Part shown: piece after piece, positions 23,441 to 32,175 of the stretch
Layout: each line of letters begins with the position of its first letter
Numbering within the stretch: position 1 is the stretch's first letter
Assembly (NCBI RefSeq): GCF_019050325.1
Contig: NZ_VOMB01000016.1
Coordinates: 62,001-126,000 of the forward strand
Direction of reading: 5' to 3'
DNA length: 64,000 bases
Origin: [Mycobacterium] fortunisiensis
GTDB taxonomy: Bacteria > Actinomycetota > Actinomycetes > Mycobacteriales > Mycobacteriaceae
The notes under the pieces: generated by a model
Databases searched by the model: none
Seen by the model: only the letters and a program-made list of their open reading frames with translations
Told to the model about the DNA's origin: nothing
Position numbers and translations under genes: made by a program

Positions 23441-25065
23441 GCGCCCAGGATTCAGACTTCGCCTTTGACGTCGTAGTCGTCGGTGCCGGGTTCTCCGGCC
23501 TGTACGCGCTGCACCGGCTGCGGGAAGCGGGCCTGCGGGTGCGGGTGCTGGAGAAGGCCGATGCCGTCGGCGGGACGTGGCTGGTCAACCGGTACCCGGG
23601 TGCGCGCTGCGACATCGAGAGCATCGAGTACTCCTACAGCTTCAGCGACGAGATCCAGCAAGAGTGGGTGTGGACCGAGACCATGCCGGCCCAACCGGAG
23701 ATCGAGGCCTACCTCAACTTCGTCGCCGACCGACTCGATCTGCGCCGAGACATCGAGTTCGGCACCGAAGTCGGGGCCATGACGTTCGACGAGTCCACCG
23801 CGCAGTGGGCGCTCGAGACCGTCGCGGGCCAGACATGGCACGCCCGGTTCGTGGTGGCGGCCACCGGCATCCTGTCCGTCCCGCTGGAACCCGACATTCC
23901 CGGGATGGGCAGCTTCGCGGGTACGTCTCTGTTCACCAGTCGCTGGCCTCGCGAGGGCGTCGACCTGACGGGCAAACGGGTCGGGGTGATCGGCACCGGC
24001 TCCACCGGCGTGCAGGTGATTCCGGTCGTTGCCCGAGAAGCGGCCCACCTCACGGTGTTTCAACGTTCCCCGGCATTCACCCTGCCGTGGCAGGTGCGGG
24101 CCTTCGAACCGGGCGAGCTCGACGCGCTCAAGGCCGACTACCCGCAGATCCGCGCGGCGCAGCGCGAGCATCCGGTGGGGGCGGCGCGGCTGAGTGCGTT
24201 CTCGGTGCTGCTGGAGATGCTGGCGCGGCCGCCGGTGAAAACGGCCACGCCCGAAGACAAACAGCGTGCGATCGAGGAGCACGGTGTGATGGGGGCACTC
24301 AACTGGGGTGACCTCTTCTTCGACATCGAAGCCAACCGGATGGCCACCGAGCTCTACGGGCAAGCCGTGGCCCGCATCGTCACCGATCCGCAGACCGCCG
24401 CATCGCTGACCCCCAGCCACCCGTTCGCCTGCAAGCGGCCGATCATCGATCAGGGCTACTACGAAACGTACAACCGGGACAACGTCACCCTCGTCGATCT
24501 GCGCAAGGGCGGCATCCGCGAAGTGACGGCCGCCGGAATCTCCACCGAGCAAGGCGATGTGGATCTCGACGTGGTCATCTACGCCACCGGGTTCGACGCC
24601 ATGACCGGCGCGCTGAGCCGGATCGACGTGCGTGGCCGTGACGGGCTGGTGTTGGGGGAGTACTGGGCCAAACAGGGAGCGCTGTCCTACCTGGGGCTGG
24701 CGGTGGCCGGCTTTCCCAACTTGTTCACCATCCAGGGCCCGGGAAGTCCTTCGGCGGCAACCAATTTCGTGGCGGCCATGGAGCAGCACGTGGACTGGAT
24801 CGCCGACTGCATCGGATACCTGAGGGACGGTGGGTACCGCAGCATCGAAGCGACGCCGCAGGCGCAGACCGAATGGATCGAGCACACCACGGAACTGGTG
24901 GCACCCACCGTCCTGGTGCACCCCAGCTGCAACTCCTGGTACAACGGCGGCAATGTGCCCGGCAAGAAGCGGATGTATCTGGGGTACACGGCCGGCATCC
25001 CCGAATACCGACGCCGCTGTGACGAGATCGCCGCCGACGGCTATGCCGGATTCGCTCTTGCCTAG
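23437..25065 (+). CDS. Flavin-containing monooxygenase, Baeyer-Villiger type
   Basis: A 542-residue class B flavoprotein monooxygenase. Two Rossmann motifs are visible: VVVGAGFSGLYALHRL (FAD) and GVIGTGSTGVQVIP (NADPH). GGTWLVNRYPGARCD and IYATGFDAM are also typical. The Baeyer-Villiger fingerprint FxGxxxHxxxWP reads FAGTSLFTSRWP, with Phe where His is expected. The enzyme would insert oxygen next to a ketone to form an ester or lactone. Its downstream neighbour encodes an alpha/beta hydrolase that could open the ester, and its upstream neighbour encodes a dehydrogenase that could make the ketone. Start is GTG 23437, coupled to the preceding stop. Confidence 0.9.
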   Translation: MSAQDSDFAFDVVVVGAGFSGLYALHRLREAGLRVRVLEKADAVGGTWLVNRYPGARCDIESIEYSYSFSDEIQQEWVWTETMPAQPEIEAYLNFVADRLDLRRDIEFGTEVGAMTFDESTAQWALETVAGQTWHARFVVAATGILSVPLEPDIPGMGSFAGTSLFTSRWPREGVDLTGKRVGVIGTGSTGVQVIPVVAREAAHLTVFQRSPAFTLPWQVRAFEPGELDALKADYPQIRAAQREHPVGAARLSAFSVLLEMLARPPVKTATPEDKQRAIEEHGVMGALNWGDLFFDIEANRMATELYGQAVARIVTDPQTAASLTPSHPFACKRPIIDQGYYETYNRDNVTLVDLRKGGIREVTAAGISTEQGDVDLDVVIYATGFDAMTGALSRIDVRGRDGLVLGEYWAKQGALSYLGLAVAGFPNLFTIQGPGSPSAATNFVAAMEQHVDWIADCIGYLRDGGYRSIEATPQAQTEWIEHTTELVAPTVLVHPSCNSWYNGGNVPGKKRMYLGYTAGIPEYRRRCDEIAADGYAGFALA

Positions 25066-26143
25066 GGCCGCCCGCATCGTCTGGGAGCTTGGTGGTGTGC
25101 TGCCCCGCTCGCTCGGTGCGCTCGTCGGAGCGGGGGACTGGCGTGCGTTGTCGGTGACGGGTCTGCGTCAGCTGGGCGAGGTCGCCCTCGACGAACTGGT
25201 GGTCACCGGAATGACCCTGGCGGGTCCACCGCCGCAGTTGCCGCGGCCGCTGAGTGAGTATGTACGGGCCGCCGACGAACTCGGCGCACTGGGTATCGAC
25301 GGGGCGCATCCGCGTCCGGAGGCCTTGCAGGTCACACACATCCGGCCGCGCCGGTTCGGTGCCCTGACTTTCGAAGAGCTCGTCTTCGACCATGAACCGA
25401 CGTTGCCGGACTCGATTCTGGCCGACGGCCACGGCGGTCCGGCGACGGCCCGGGTACGGCTGTATCGCAGCGGCGACGAGGTGCGGCCCTGGCTCATCTG
25501 GGTGCACGGCGCCGGGCAGGGCGATTCGATGGATCTCCTGGTCGCCCGGGTGCGGCAGTTACGTGAGCTCGGGTTCAACGTGGCACTGCCGGTGCAGCCC
25601 GGCCACGGGCCGCGGCGCCGGTCCTGGCCGGAGTACCCCGCTCGCGATCCGCTGGCCAACGTGGCCGGGATGATGCGGGCGGTCTCGGAGGTGCGGGCCC
25701 TGATCGGCTGGCTGGAACCGCAGGCATCGTCGATTGCAGTGGCTGGGCTGTCACTGGGCAGCGCTGTGGCGGCGCTGGTTTCGCATTTGGATTCGCGTGT
25801 GGGTGCGGTCGCGGTCTACACGCCGATCCTCGGTCTCAACACCATGATCGGTCTGCACCTGGGCCGCTGGGGCGCTGCCGGGCGGACCGCCGGGGCTCAG
25901 CTGCAATCGGAAACGGTGACGGCGTTGACCTCCGTGGTGGACCCGCTGGCCACTGTGCCGCGGGCCGAGCGACGGCTGATCGTCGGGGCCTGGCATGACC
26001 GGATGGCGATGCGGGACTCGGCGCTGGCATTGCATGAGCGCTGGGGCGGTGAATTGCACTGGCATGACGGCAGTCATGTCGGGCACCTGTTTTCCGGTGG
26101 GGTGCAAGAAGTCACCGAGCGGTTCTTAACGACCGTAGCTTGA
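25043..26143 (+). CDS. Alpha/beta-hydrolase fold esterase/lactonase
   Basis: A 366-residue alpha/beta hydrolase. The oxyanion-hole motif is IWVHGAGQGDS, the nucleophile elbow is AGLSLGSAVA (Ser), the acid is probably Asp in GAWHDRM, and the His is in GSHVGHLF. The first 150 residues form an N-terminal extension. ATG 25043 overlaps the monooxygenase gene by 23 bases; the open frame reaches further upstream but would overlap more. Gene order dehydrogenase, Baeyer-Villiger monooxygenase, hydrolase is a logical ketone-to-ester-to-acid plus alcohol sequence. The 3' end overlaps the convergent TetR gene by 18 bases. Confidence 0.85.
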   Translation: MPDSLLPRAARIVWELGGVLPRSLGALVGAGDWRALSVTGLRQLGEVALDELVVTGMTLAGPPPQLPRPLSEYVRAADELGALGIDGAHPRPEALQVTHIRPRRFGALTFEELVFDHEPTLPDSILADGHGGPATARVRLYRSGDEVRPWLIWVHGAGQGDSMDLLVARVRQLRELGFNVALPVQPGHGPRRRSWPEYPARDPLANVAGMMRAVSEVRALIGWLEPQASSIAVAGLSLGSAVAALVSHLDSRVGAVAVYTPILGLNTMIGLHLGRWGAAGRTAGAQLQSETVTALTSVVDPLATVPRAERRLIVGAWHDRMAMRDSALALHERWGGELHWHDGSHVGHLFSGGVQEVTERFLTTVA

Positions 26144-26734
26144 CGTGATACGGGCACGCACACAGTTGATCTCGAGGTCGAGATCGTGGTCTTCGGGTAG
26201 GACCACCCATTGGAAGGCGATGCCGAAGATCGATCCGGTGATGTCCCGCAGCGCGATGTCGACGTCGATGTCGGGCCGCAGAGAACCGTCGGCGATACCG
26301 GCGCGCAGACCGGCTTCGATCTTGACGGCGGCCCCGGCCAATTGGGCGCGCACGCCCTCGCGCAGTGGTGACGTGGTCTTCACCGCCTCGAATGCCGAGA
26401 CGAACATTGCGCGCGTCACGGCGGCATCCTCGTTGTGAATCTCCTGCACGCGGTCAAAATGCGCCAGGATCTGCTGCAACGCGGTGGCTCCCGGTTCGGG
26501 GTCGGGGTTCAGCCGCGCCACATAGACGGCCTGGAAGGCGTCGAGAATGGCGTCCTTGCTGCCGTATCGGGCGTGCACCATGGCCCGGCTGTATCCCGCC
26601 CGTCGTCCAATCTCAGCGGCAGTCGTTGCTTCCCAACCCTTCTCGACGATCAACTCGGCAGCGGCCTGCAGCAGTCTGCGCGACGACTGCTCTACGCGCT
26701 CTGGCTGAGTGAGGCCCTGGGCTGGAGAAGGCAC
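26126..26734 (-). CDS. TetR-family transcriptional regulator
   Basis: A 202-residue TetR-type regulator with helix-turn-helix AAEIGRRAGYSRAMVHARYGSKDAIL at about residues 37-62. The C-terminal domain is helical with no known specificity. It diverges from the phosphotransferase gene across a perfect 17-base palindrome that does not match the ACTGTAA motif, so this is probably a separate local circuit. Its 3' end overlaps the hydrolase gene. Confidence 0.88.
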   Translation of the reverse strand: MPSPAQGLTQPERVEQSSRRLLQAAAELIVEKGWEATTAAEIGRRAGYSRAMVHARYGSKDAILDAFQAVYVARLNPDPEPGATALQQILAHFDRVQEIHNEDAAVTRAMFVSAFEAVKTTSPLREGVRAQLAGAAVKIEAGLRAGIADGSLRPDIDVDIALRDITGSIFGIAFQWVVLPEDHDLDLEINCVRARITSSYGR

Positions 26735-26754
26735 CCTTGCATATTAGACGGTCG

Positions 26755-26771
26755 ACAACTAACTTAGTTGT
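26755..26771. promoter_or_regulatory. Palindromic operator ACAACTAA-C-TTAGTTGT
   Basis: A perfect 8-base inverted repeat with one central base lies between the TetR start (26734) and the phosphotransferase start (26803). It is the natural binding site for the adjacent TetR protein and differs from the ACTGTAA sites. Confidence 0.7.
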
Positions 26772-26802
26772 TCAGCGTCAAATTTCTCTGCGGAGGTCAA
26801 CG

Positions 26803-27849
26803 ATGACATCGGTCGCAGTACCTGTTTCCGAGCCGGTGCCCACGGGCATCGAGGAGGTCACCGCGCCCTGGCTCAGCGAAGCCCTGGGCATGCAGGTGAC
26901 GGCCGTACGGGCCGAGCGAATCGCCTTGGACACCGGTTTCTCTGCCGCGTTGTATCGGATCCATCTGAGTGGAACAGATGATGTGCCAAAGACTTTGGTC
27001 GTCAAGCTGCCCGCCGACTCGCTTGCGCGTGGCGGGATGGAAATGCTCGGAGGCTATCAGCGCGAGTTGCACTTCTACCGGCACGTCGCACCAAACGCGC
27101 CCATCGCCACGCCGCACTGCTACGTCTCGCGGATGTCCGGCCCGGATTTCGTACTTGTCCTCGAAGACCTGCAGGATTGGGAGAACGCCGATCACCTGGT
27201 CGGATTGTCGCTCCCGCAAGCCCGGCTCTGTATCCAGCAGTTGGCCGGTCTGCACAGGTGGTCGACGGGTATCGACGGTGCGGTATTGCAGGAATTCCCG
27301 AGCATCGACAGTTCCCTGACGCGAGAATTGTTCCTGCCTGCCTTCGCGCCCGGGTGGCAGCTCTACCGGGACCACACCGGACAACCGGTGCCCGACGCGG
27401 TCGCTGCGTTCGCCGAACGGTTCGCAGACCTGGCGCCCGCCGCGCTCACTGCGCTCTCGGCTCAGAACATGTTGTTGCACGGAGATATCCGCGCCGACAA
27501 CATGTTCTTCCGCGATGATGCACTCAAACTGGTCGACTTTCAGCTTTCGGTGCGGGGCGCGGGGGCAGCGGATATCGCCTACCTCGTCAGTCAGGGGCTG
27601 CCCGCCGATGTGCGCCGCGGCCACGATGAGGAACTGCTGCGCGAATACGTCGGCCAGGTCGACGGGTACTCGTTCGACGAGGCCTGGCGGCATTACCGGC
27701 TCGCGACTGCCCTGCTGATGTACATGCCGGTGGTCGCGCTGCTGACCTGGGACGCCGCCCCGGAACGATCCAGGCAACTATGTCTGACACTCATCGACCG
27801 GGCAATCGCAGCCATCGAAGACATCGACGCCCTGGAGGTATTTTCGTGA
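26803..27849 (+). CDS. Aminoglycoside-phosphotransferase-like kinase
   Basis: A 348-residue APH/choline-kinase-like protein. The catalytic loop is LLHGDIRADNMFF (Asp as base, Asn for Mg) and the metal-binding motif is LVDFQ. In actinomycetes many such proteins sit in lipid or xenobiotic pathways and are not resistance genes. ATG 26803 is chosen over 26737 because CGGAGG precedes it and the operator would otherwise lie inside the gene. It is followed by a coupled SnoaL-like gene (GTGA overlap). The phosphorylated substrate is unknown. Confidence 0.85.
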   Translation: MTSVAVPVSEPVPTGIEEVTAPWLSEALGMQVTAVRAERIALDTGFSAALYRIHLSGTDDVPKTLVVKLPADSLARGGMEMLGGYQRELHFYRHVAPNAPIATPHCYVSRMSGPDFVLVLEDLQDWENADHLVGLSLPQARLCIQQLAGLHRWSTGIDGAVLQEFPSIDSSLTRELFLPAFAPGWQLYRDHTGQPVPDAVAAFAERFADLAPAALTALSAQNMLLHGDIRADNMFFRDDALKLVDFQLSVRGAGAADIAYLVSQGLPADVRRGHDEELLREYVGQVDGYSFDEAWRHYRLATALLMYMPVVALLTWDAAPERSRQLCLTLIDRAIAAIEDIDALEVFS

Positions 27850-28217
27850 GGACCGCGCGCGAAGTGGTCGAGCAGTACAACTGGGTGGTCTGGAACGAGA
27901 AAGACTTCACCCTGGCCGATGAACTGTTGGGCGAGACCGTCACCCGCCATGATGTGGGCGAGGCGCAGGTACTCACCCATGAAGAGGCGGTCAACCGGGT
28001 GATCGATCACTGGGCGATGTTCGAGACCATCCGGTTCGACCTGAACCTGGTCGTCGCGGGTGACGACGGCGAGCACGTCGCGATCGTGTACGAATCCCCG
28101 ATGACGTTCCCCGACGGTAATGCCATGACGGTCAGCAGCATGGAGATCTTCCGCGTCGTCGACGGCCGCATCGTCGAAGTGTGGAACTGCGGTTACAAGC
28201 AAGGCGTATGGGAGTGA
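27846..28217 (+). CDS. SnoaL-like / NTF2-fold protein
   Basis: A 123-residue SnoaL-like protein: an N-terminal helix VVEQYNWVVWNEKDF, a TVTRHDVGE strand and the C-terminal FRVVDGRIVEVWN motif common in SnoaL and ketosteroid-isomerase-like proteins. GTG 27846 overlaps the stop of the kinase gene, indicating coupling. The role is undefined, likely a small isomerase or dehydratase or a ligand-binding protein. Confidence 0.8.
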   Translation: MRTAREVVEQYNWVVWNEKDFTLADELLGETVTRHDVGEAQVLTHEEAVNRVIDHWAMFETIRFDLNLVVAGDDGEHVAIVYESPMTFPDGNAMTVSSMEIFRVVDGRIVEVWNCGYKQGVWE

Positions 28218-28331
28218 GCCGGTTTCCAGGTCGGCCCGATCGGCTCCTCGCTGCGGGCCGGTCTTGCTACGTTGTTGCCGTTCAACACCGTGGTGCGACG
28301 ACTTAAGAGATTGTGAACAAAGGGGTTTCGA

Positions 28332-29390
28332 ATGTCAGAACCAGTTCTCGACGAACTCGGCTACTACCTGCTGGCGGGCGCCGGCGGCGAAGGCCCGGCA
28401 ACGCTGATGGATGAGGCTCGCCGCGGCGAAGAACTCGGCTTCGGCACCGCGTTCATCTCCGAACGGTGGAACGTCAAGGAAGCGTCCTCGCTGGTCGGCG
28501 CTGCCTGCGCGGTGACCGAGCGGATGCAGATCGCCACTGCGGCAACCAATCACAACACCCGTCATCCGCTGATCACCGGATCCTGGGCCACCACGATGCA
28601 CCGGCTGTCCCGGGGCCGCTTCACCTTGGGCATCGGCCGCGGCGTCGCCGCGATGTACAACGCATTCGGGGTGCCGGCGGTGACCACCGCCCAGATGGAG
28701 GATTTCGCGCAGGTCATGCGCAAGCTGTGGCACGGCGAGGTGGTCTTCAACCACGACGGGCCGATCGGCAAGTATCAAGTCCTGTTCCTCGACCCGGACT
28801 TCAACGAGGACATCCGGTTGGCGATCGTGGCGTTCGGCCCGCAGACCCTGGCGCTGGGCGGGCGCGAGTTCGACGAAGTCATCCTGCACACCTACTTCAC
28901 CCCCGAAACGCTGCAGCGCGCGGTGAAGACCGTCAAGGAGGCCGCTGAGCAGGCCGGCCGCGATCCCGACAGCGTGCGGGTCTGGTCCTGCTTCGCCACC
29001 GTCGGCGATCATCTGCCCGAGGAGCTGCGCCTGAAGAAGACCGTGGCCCGCCTCGCGACCTATCTACAAGGCTACGGCGACCTGCTGGTCAGCACCAACA
29101 ACTGGGATCCTGCTGTGCTGCAACGGTTCCGGGAGGATTCGGTTGTCACGTCGATTCCCGGAGGCATCGACCACAAGGCCAGTGCCGAGCAGATCGAGCA
29201 CATCGCCACCCTGATTCCCGACGAGTGGCTGGAACCGTCGGCCACCGGATCGGCCCGGCAGTGTGTGGACCGCATCCGCAAGGAGTTCGACTACGGGGCC
29301 GACGCGGTGATCATGCACGGGGCCACCCCCGACGAGCTCGAGCCGATCGTCACCGAATACCGGGCCACCCGGGCGTCGTCGGAAAGCTGA
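28332..29390 (+). CDS. LLM-class F420-dependent oxidoreductase
   Basis: A 352-residue LLM-family enzyme with AFISERWN (strand 1), TAATNHNTRHPLITGSWATT (typical cis-peptide region), LSRGRFTLGIGRGVAAMY (cofactor loop) and LAIVAFGPQTLALGG. Mycobacterial members with this N terminus generally use F420. No ACTGTAA site is visible in the 114-base upstream gap, so it may be expressed from its own promoter or by read-through from the kinase/SnoaL pair. Reaction unknown. Confidence 0.87.
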   Translation: MSEPVLDELGYYLLAGAGGEGPATLMDEARRGEELGFGTAFISERWNVKEASSLVGAACAVTERMQIATAATNHNTRHPLITGSWATTMHRLSRGRFTLGIGRGVAAMYNAFGVPAVTTAQMEDFAQVMRKLWHGEVVFNHDGPIGKYQVLFLDPDFNEDIRLAIVAFGPQTLALGGREFDEVILHTYFTPETLQRAVKTVKEAAEQAGRDPDSVRVWSCFATVGDHLPEELRLKKTVARLATYLQGYGDLLVSTNNWDPAVLQRFREDSVVTSIPGGIDHKASAEQIEHIATLIPDEWLEPSATGSARQCVDRIRKEFDYGADAVIMHGATPDELEPIVTEYRATRASSES

Positions 29391-29415
29391 TCTGGTAACG
29401 GCGCACACTCGATCG

Positions 29416-29482
29416 GCGTGAGCGTGCGGAAAATGCTGCCCGCGAGCGGCGTGTCGGGGGCAGACGCGCACGCTCGCGGTGC
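29416..29482. repeat. Intergenic hairpin repeat, family C, copy 1
   Basis: GTGAGCGTGCG pairs with CGCACGCTCGC around a 40-base loop that contains AAAATG and GCGTGTCGGGGGCAG. It lies between the convergent LLM and acyl-CoA carboxylase genes. A diverged copy with the same block order is at 39876-39941. Confidence 0.7.
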
Positions 29483-29487
29483 GGCGG

Positions 29488-30984
29488 CTAGGGCATGATC
29501 AGGGTGCGGGACACCGGTTCGGCGACCTCCTGGCGGCTGAAGATGCCGTGCTGCAGGGTAACCAGCAGCGCGTTGCGGGTTTCCTCCGGCGAGATGAGCT
29601 CGTCGAAACCGAGGTGGCCCGCCGACCGGAACGACGCCTCCAGTTCCATCCGCTTGAGCACCTCGGCATAGTCCTCGCCGGCGTGGGTGGCGGCGCTGAG
29701 CGCGGCCGCGCCCATCGCGCCCATGGTGGCACCGGGATAGGCGAACGTCGCCAGCTGGTCGTCAAACCCCAACAGCGACATGACCATCGAACCGAAACCG
29801 AACGCCTTGCGCAGCGTCACATGCAGTTTGAGCGTGGTCGCCGAGGTCTGGGCGGCGAACATCCGGGCACCGCTGCGCAGCACACCGCTGCGTTCGGACT
29901 GACTGCCCGGCAGCATGCCGGGATTGTCGGCCAGGAAGATGATGGGCAGGTGGAACGAATCGGCCACCGTGATGAAGTGGGCGGCCTTGTCGGCGGCGTC
30001 GGCGTCGATCGAACCGGCCAGCACCTGCGGTTGATTGGCCACCACCGCCACCGGATAGCCGCCGAGATGGGCGAGCGCGCAGATGATGGCCCGCCCGAAC
30101 TTCGGCTGCACCTCGAACCAGTCAGGCCGGTCGAAGATCTCGTCGAGGACTGCACGCATATCGTAGATGTGCCGGTTGTCCCGGGAGATGATGTCGAGGA
30201 TCTCCGGGGTCGGCCGGGGACCGGCGGTGTCGTCGGCCAGCCGGGTCGGCGGATAGGACCAGGCGCTCGACGGGAAATAGGACAGGTAGCGCCGGATGTC
30301 GTCGATCACCGTCTCGTCGTCCTCGGCGTAGTTGTGGATCACGCCACTGGGCAGCGCCACGCCCGGGCCACCCAGGTCCTCCTTCGAAATATCTTCTCCG
30401 GTGGACTCTTTCACCACCGGCGGCCCCGCAGTGAAGATGGCGCCCTGCCGGCTCATGATCGTGAAGTCACACACCGGGGCCACCAGGGCGCCGTGACCGG
30501 CCGACGGACCCAGTATCGCCGACACGGTCGGCACCTTGCCGGAGCACTTCGCCTGCGCGATGAGGTCGGTGGGGGTGCGTCCATAGTGCTCACCGCTGGG
30601 GCGAAAACCCGCCCCCTCCAACAACATCACCAGCGGGATCTTGTTGCGCAGCGCCAGCTCGGCGAGCCGGTACCGCTTGGCATTGCCGCCGGGGCCGATG
30701 CTGCCGGCCAGCGTGGTGAAATCCTCGGCGCCGACCATCACCGGGGTGCCGTCGATGCGTCCGGAACCGGCGACCAGACCGTCGGCGGCGATGTCGCCGC
30801 CCACCAGAGTGCCGAATTCCTGGAACGTGTCCGGGTCGAGCAGACGGGCGATGCGGGCGCGGGCGTCGAGCTTGCCCTTGCCATGGTGCTTGGCCAGGCG
30901 CTCGGGACCGCCCATGCCGAACGCATGCTCACGCCGACGGGTGAGGTCCTCGAGCGTTTCCTTCCACTCGGGGGCGTTCGTCAT
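29488..30984 (-). CDS. Acyl-CoA carboxylase beta subunit (carboxyltransferase)
   Basis: A 498-residue carboxyltransferase of the propionyl/acetyl-CoA carboxylase beta family. Two crotonase-like halves are visible: the first includes GPGGNAKRYRLAELAL and GPSAGHGALVAPVCDF, the second VVANQPQVLAGSID and FLADNPGMLPGSQSE. It transfers CO2 from carboxybiotin to an acyl-CoA. No biotin carboxylase/BCCP alpha subunit gene is present in the window, so it must use one encoded elsewhere or have a different role, such as handling a branched acyl-CoA. A TAGGCT box and an ACTGTAA-type site lie upstream, shared with the divergent LLM gene. Confidence 0.88.
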   Translation of the reverse strand: MTNAPEWKETLEDLTRRREHAFGMGGPERLAKHHGKGKLDARARIARLLDPDTFQEFGTLVGGDIAADGLVAGSGRIDGTPVMVGAEDFTTLAGSIGPGGNAKRYRLAELALRNKIPLVMLLEGAGFRPSGEHYGRTPTDLIAQAKCSGKVPTVSAILGPSAGHGALVAPVCDFTIMSRQGAIFTAGPPVVKESTGEDISKEDLGGPGVALPSGVIHNYAEDDETVIDDIRRYLSYFPSSAWSYPPTRLADDTAGPRPTPEILDIISRDNRHIYDMRAVLDEIFDRPDWFEVQPKFGRAIICALAHLGGYPVAVVANQPQVLAGSIDADAADKAAHFITVADSFHLPIIFLADNPGMLPGSQSERSGVLRSGARMFAAQTSATTLKLHVTLRKAFGFGSMVMSLLGFDDQLATFAYPGATMGAMGAAALSAATHAGEDYAEVLKRMELEASFRSAGHLGFDELISPEETRNALLVTLQHGIFSRQEVAEPVSRTLIMP

Positions 30985-31040
30985 AATCTCTCCACTTCTC
31001 GTGCCGACGGTTGGCTTGTAGCCTAACCCCCGTTGACCAT

Positions 31041-31057
31041 ACTGAATTGCTTACTGT
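31041..31057. promoter_or_regulatory. ACTGTAA-type operator, site 8
   Basis: ACTGAAT-TGC-TTACTGT between the divergent carboxyltransferase (start 30984) and LLM (start 31120) genes. The right arm contains TACTGT (31052-31057), a -10-like box for the plus strand 7 bases before an ATG at 31065. Confidence 0.68.
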
Positions 31058-31064
31058 AGCGTCG

Positions 31065-31133
31065 ATGGGGTGGTGCGGTTGTGCGTGGGCGGACGATTCG
31101 GCAAAGGCGTGCAAACGCGATGAGCAACTCTGA
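31065..31133 (+). CDS. Possible leaderless upstream ORF (22 codons, Cys-containing)
   Basis: ATG 31065 is 7 bases after the -10-like TACTGT and opens a 22-residue frame, MGWCGCAWADDSAKACKRDE plus two residues, ending TGA 31131-31133. It overlaps the ATG of the LLM gene at 31120 in another frame. Three Cys and two Trp codons recall mycobacterial leaderless short ORFs that modulate downstream genes. It may equally be chance; expression is not shown. Confidence 0.3.
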   Translation: MGWCGCAWADDSAKACKRDEQL

Positions 31134-32175
31134 TTGTCGCGGTCTCAAAATCGACCGTGGAATCCCCAGCCTGCTCACCGAGGTCGCCGACACAGCGCGT
31201 GAGCTCGAAGCTCAGGGCTACGACGGGTGCTTCACCGGCGAAATCAACCACGATCCGTTCCTGCCGTTGACCATCGCGGCCGAACACACCACCCGGATCC
31301 AACTCGGCACCAGCATCGCGGTCGCTTTTGCGCGCAGCCCGATGACCACCGCCCAACTGGGCTGGGATCTGCAGACCTTTTCCGGCGGACGTTTCATCCT
31401 CGGCCTGGGTACCCAGATCCAGCCGCACATCGAGAAGCGCTTCAGCATGCCGTGGAGCCATCCGGCCCGCCGAATGCGGGAGTACATCGAAGCGCTGCAC
31501 GCGATCTGGGGTTGTTGGCGCGACGGCACCAAGCTTCGGTTCGAGGGCGAGTTCTACACCCACAAGATCATGACGCCGATGTTCACCCCGGAGCCCTCGG
31601 ACCTGCCGCACCCGAAGGTGTTCCTGGCCGCGGTGGGTGAGTTGATGACCGAAGTGTGCGGTGAGGTCGCCGACGGCCTGCTGGCGCACGCCTTCACCAC
31701 CCGGCGCTATCTGGACGAGGTGACCCTGGCGGCGTTGCAGCGCGGGCTGGATCGCAGTGGGCGTGACCGCGGCGAAGTCGAACTGTCCTGCCCGGTGTTC
31801 ATCGTCACCGGTGCCGACGAGCAGGAGATGGCGGCCGCCTCGGTGGCCACCCGCAAACAACTTGCCTTCTACGGCTCGACGCCGGCCTACCGCAAGGTCC
31901 TGGACCTGCACGGCTGGGGTGAGCTGCACACCGAGTTGCACCGGCTGTCCCTGGCCGGCGAGTGGGACACCATGGGCACCCTGATCGACGACGAGGTGCT
32001 CGCCGCTTTCGCCGTGGTGGCACCGCTGGCCGAACTGGCCGGGGCCCTGCAGCGACGCTGCGCCGGCGTCATCGACCGTGTGCTACCCGGATTTCCGGCC
32101 GCCGTGTCCCCGCAGACCGTGAACGCGGTGCTGCGTGAACTTCGTGAATCCCCGCAGTTGAGGAGCAACGTATGA
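31120..32175 (+). CDS. LLM-class F420-dependent oxidoreductase
   Basis: A 351-residue LLM-family enzyme: GYDGCFTGEINHDPFLPL, LGTSIAVAFARSPMTTAQLG (typical of a mycobacterial subgroup), FSGGRFILGLGTQIQPHIEKRF and HPKVFLAAVG. The frame continues to GTG 31081; ATG 31120 is preferred on length. It overlaps the downstream P450 by ATGA (32172-32175), so the two are translationally coupled and probably act on the same compound. The promoter carries operator site 8. Confidence 0.87.
   Translation: MSNSDCRGLKIDRGIPSLLTEVADTARELEAQGYDGCFTGEINHDPFLPLTIAAEHTTRIQLGTSIAVAFARSPMTTAQLGWDLQTFSGGRFILGLGTQIQPHIEKRFSMPWSHPARRMREYIEALHAIWGCWRDGTKLRFEGEFYTHKIMTPMFTPEPSDLPHPKVFLAAVGELMTEVCGEVADGLLAHAFTTRRYLDEVTLAALQRGLDRSGRDRGEVELSCPVFIVTGADEQEMAAASVATRKQLAFYGSTPAYRKVLDLHGWGELHTELHRLSLAGEWDTMGTLIDDEVLAAFAVVAPLAELAGALQRRCAGVIDRVLPGFPAAVSPQTVNAVLRELRESPQLRSNV

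Noticed and set aside
26755-26771. Assigning the palindrome at 26755 to the ACTGTAA regulon
   Set aside because: Its arms ACAACTAA/TTAGTTGT share only a TTA-like core; it better fits the adjacent TetR at 26126-26734.
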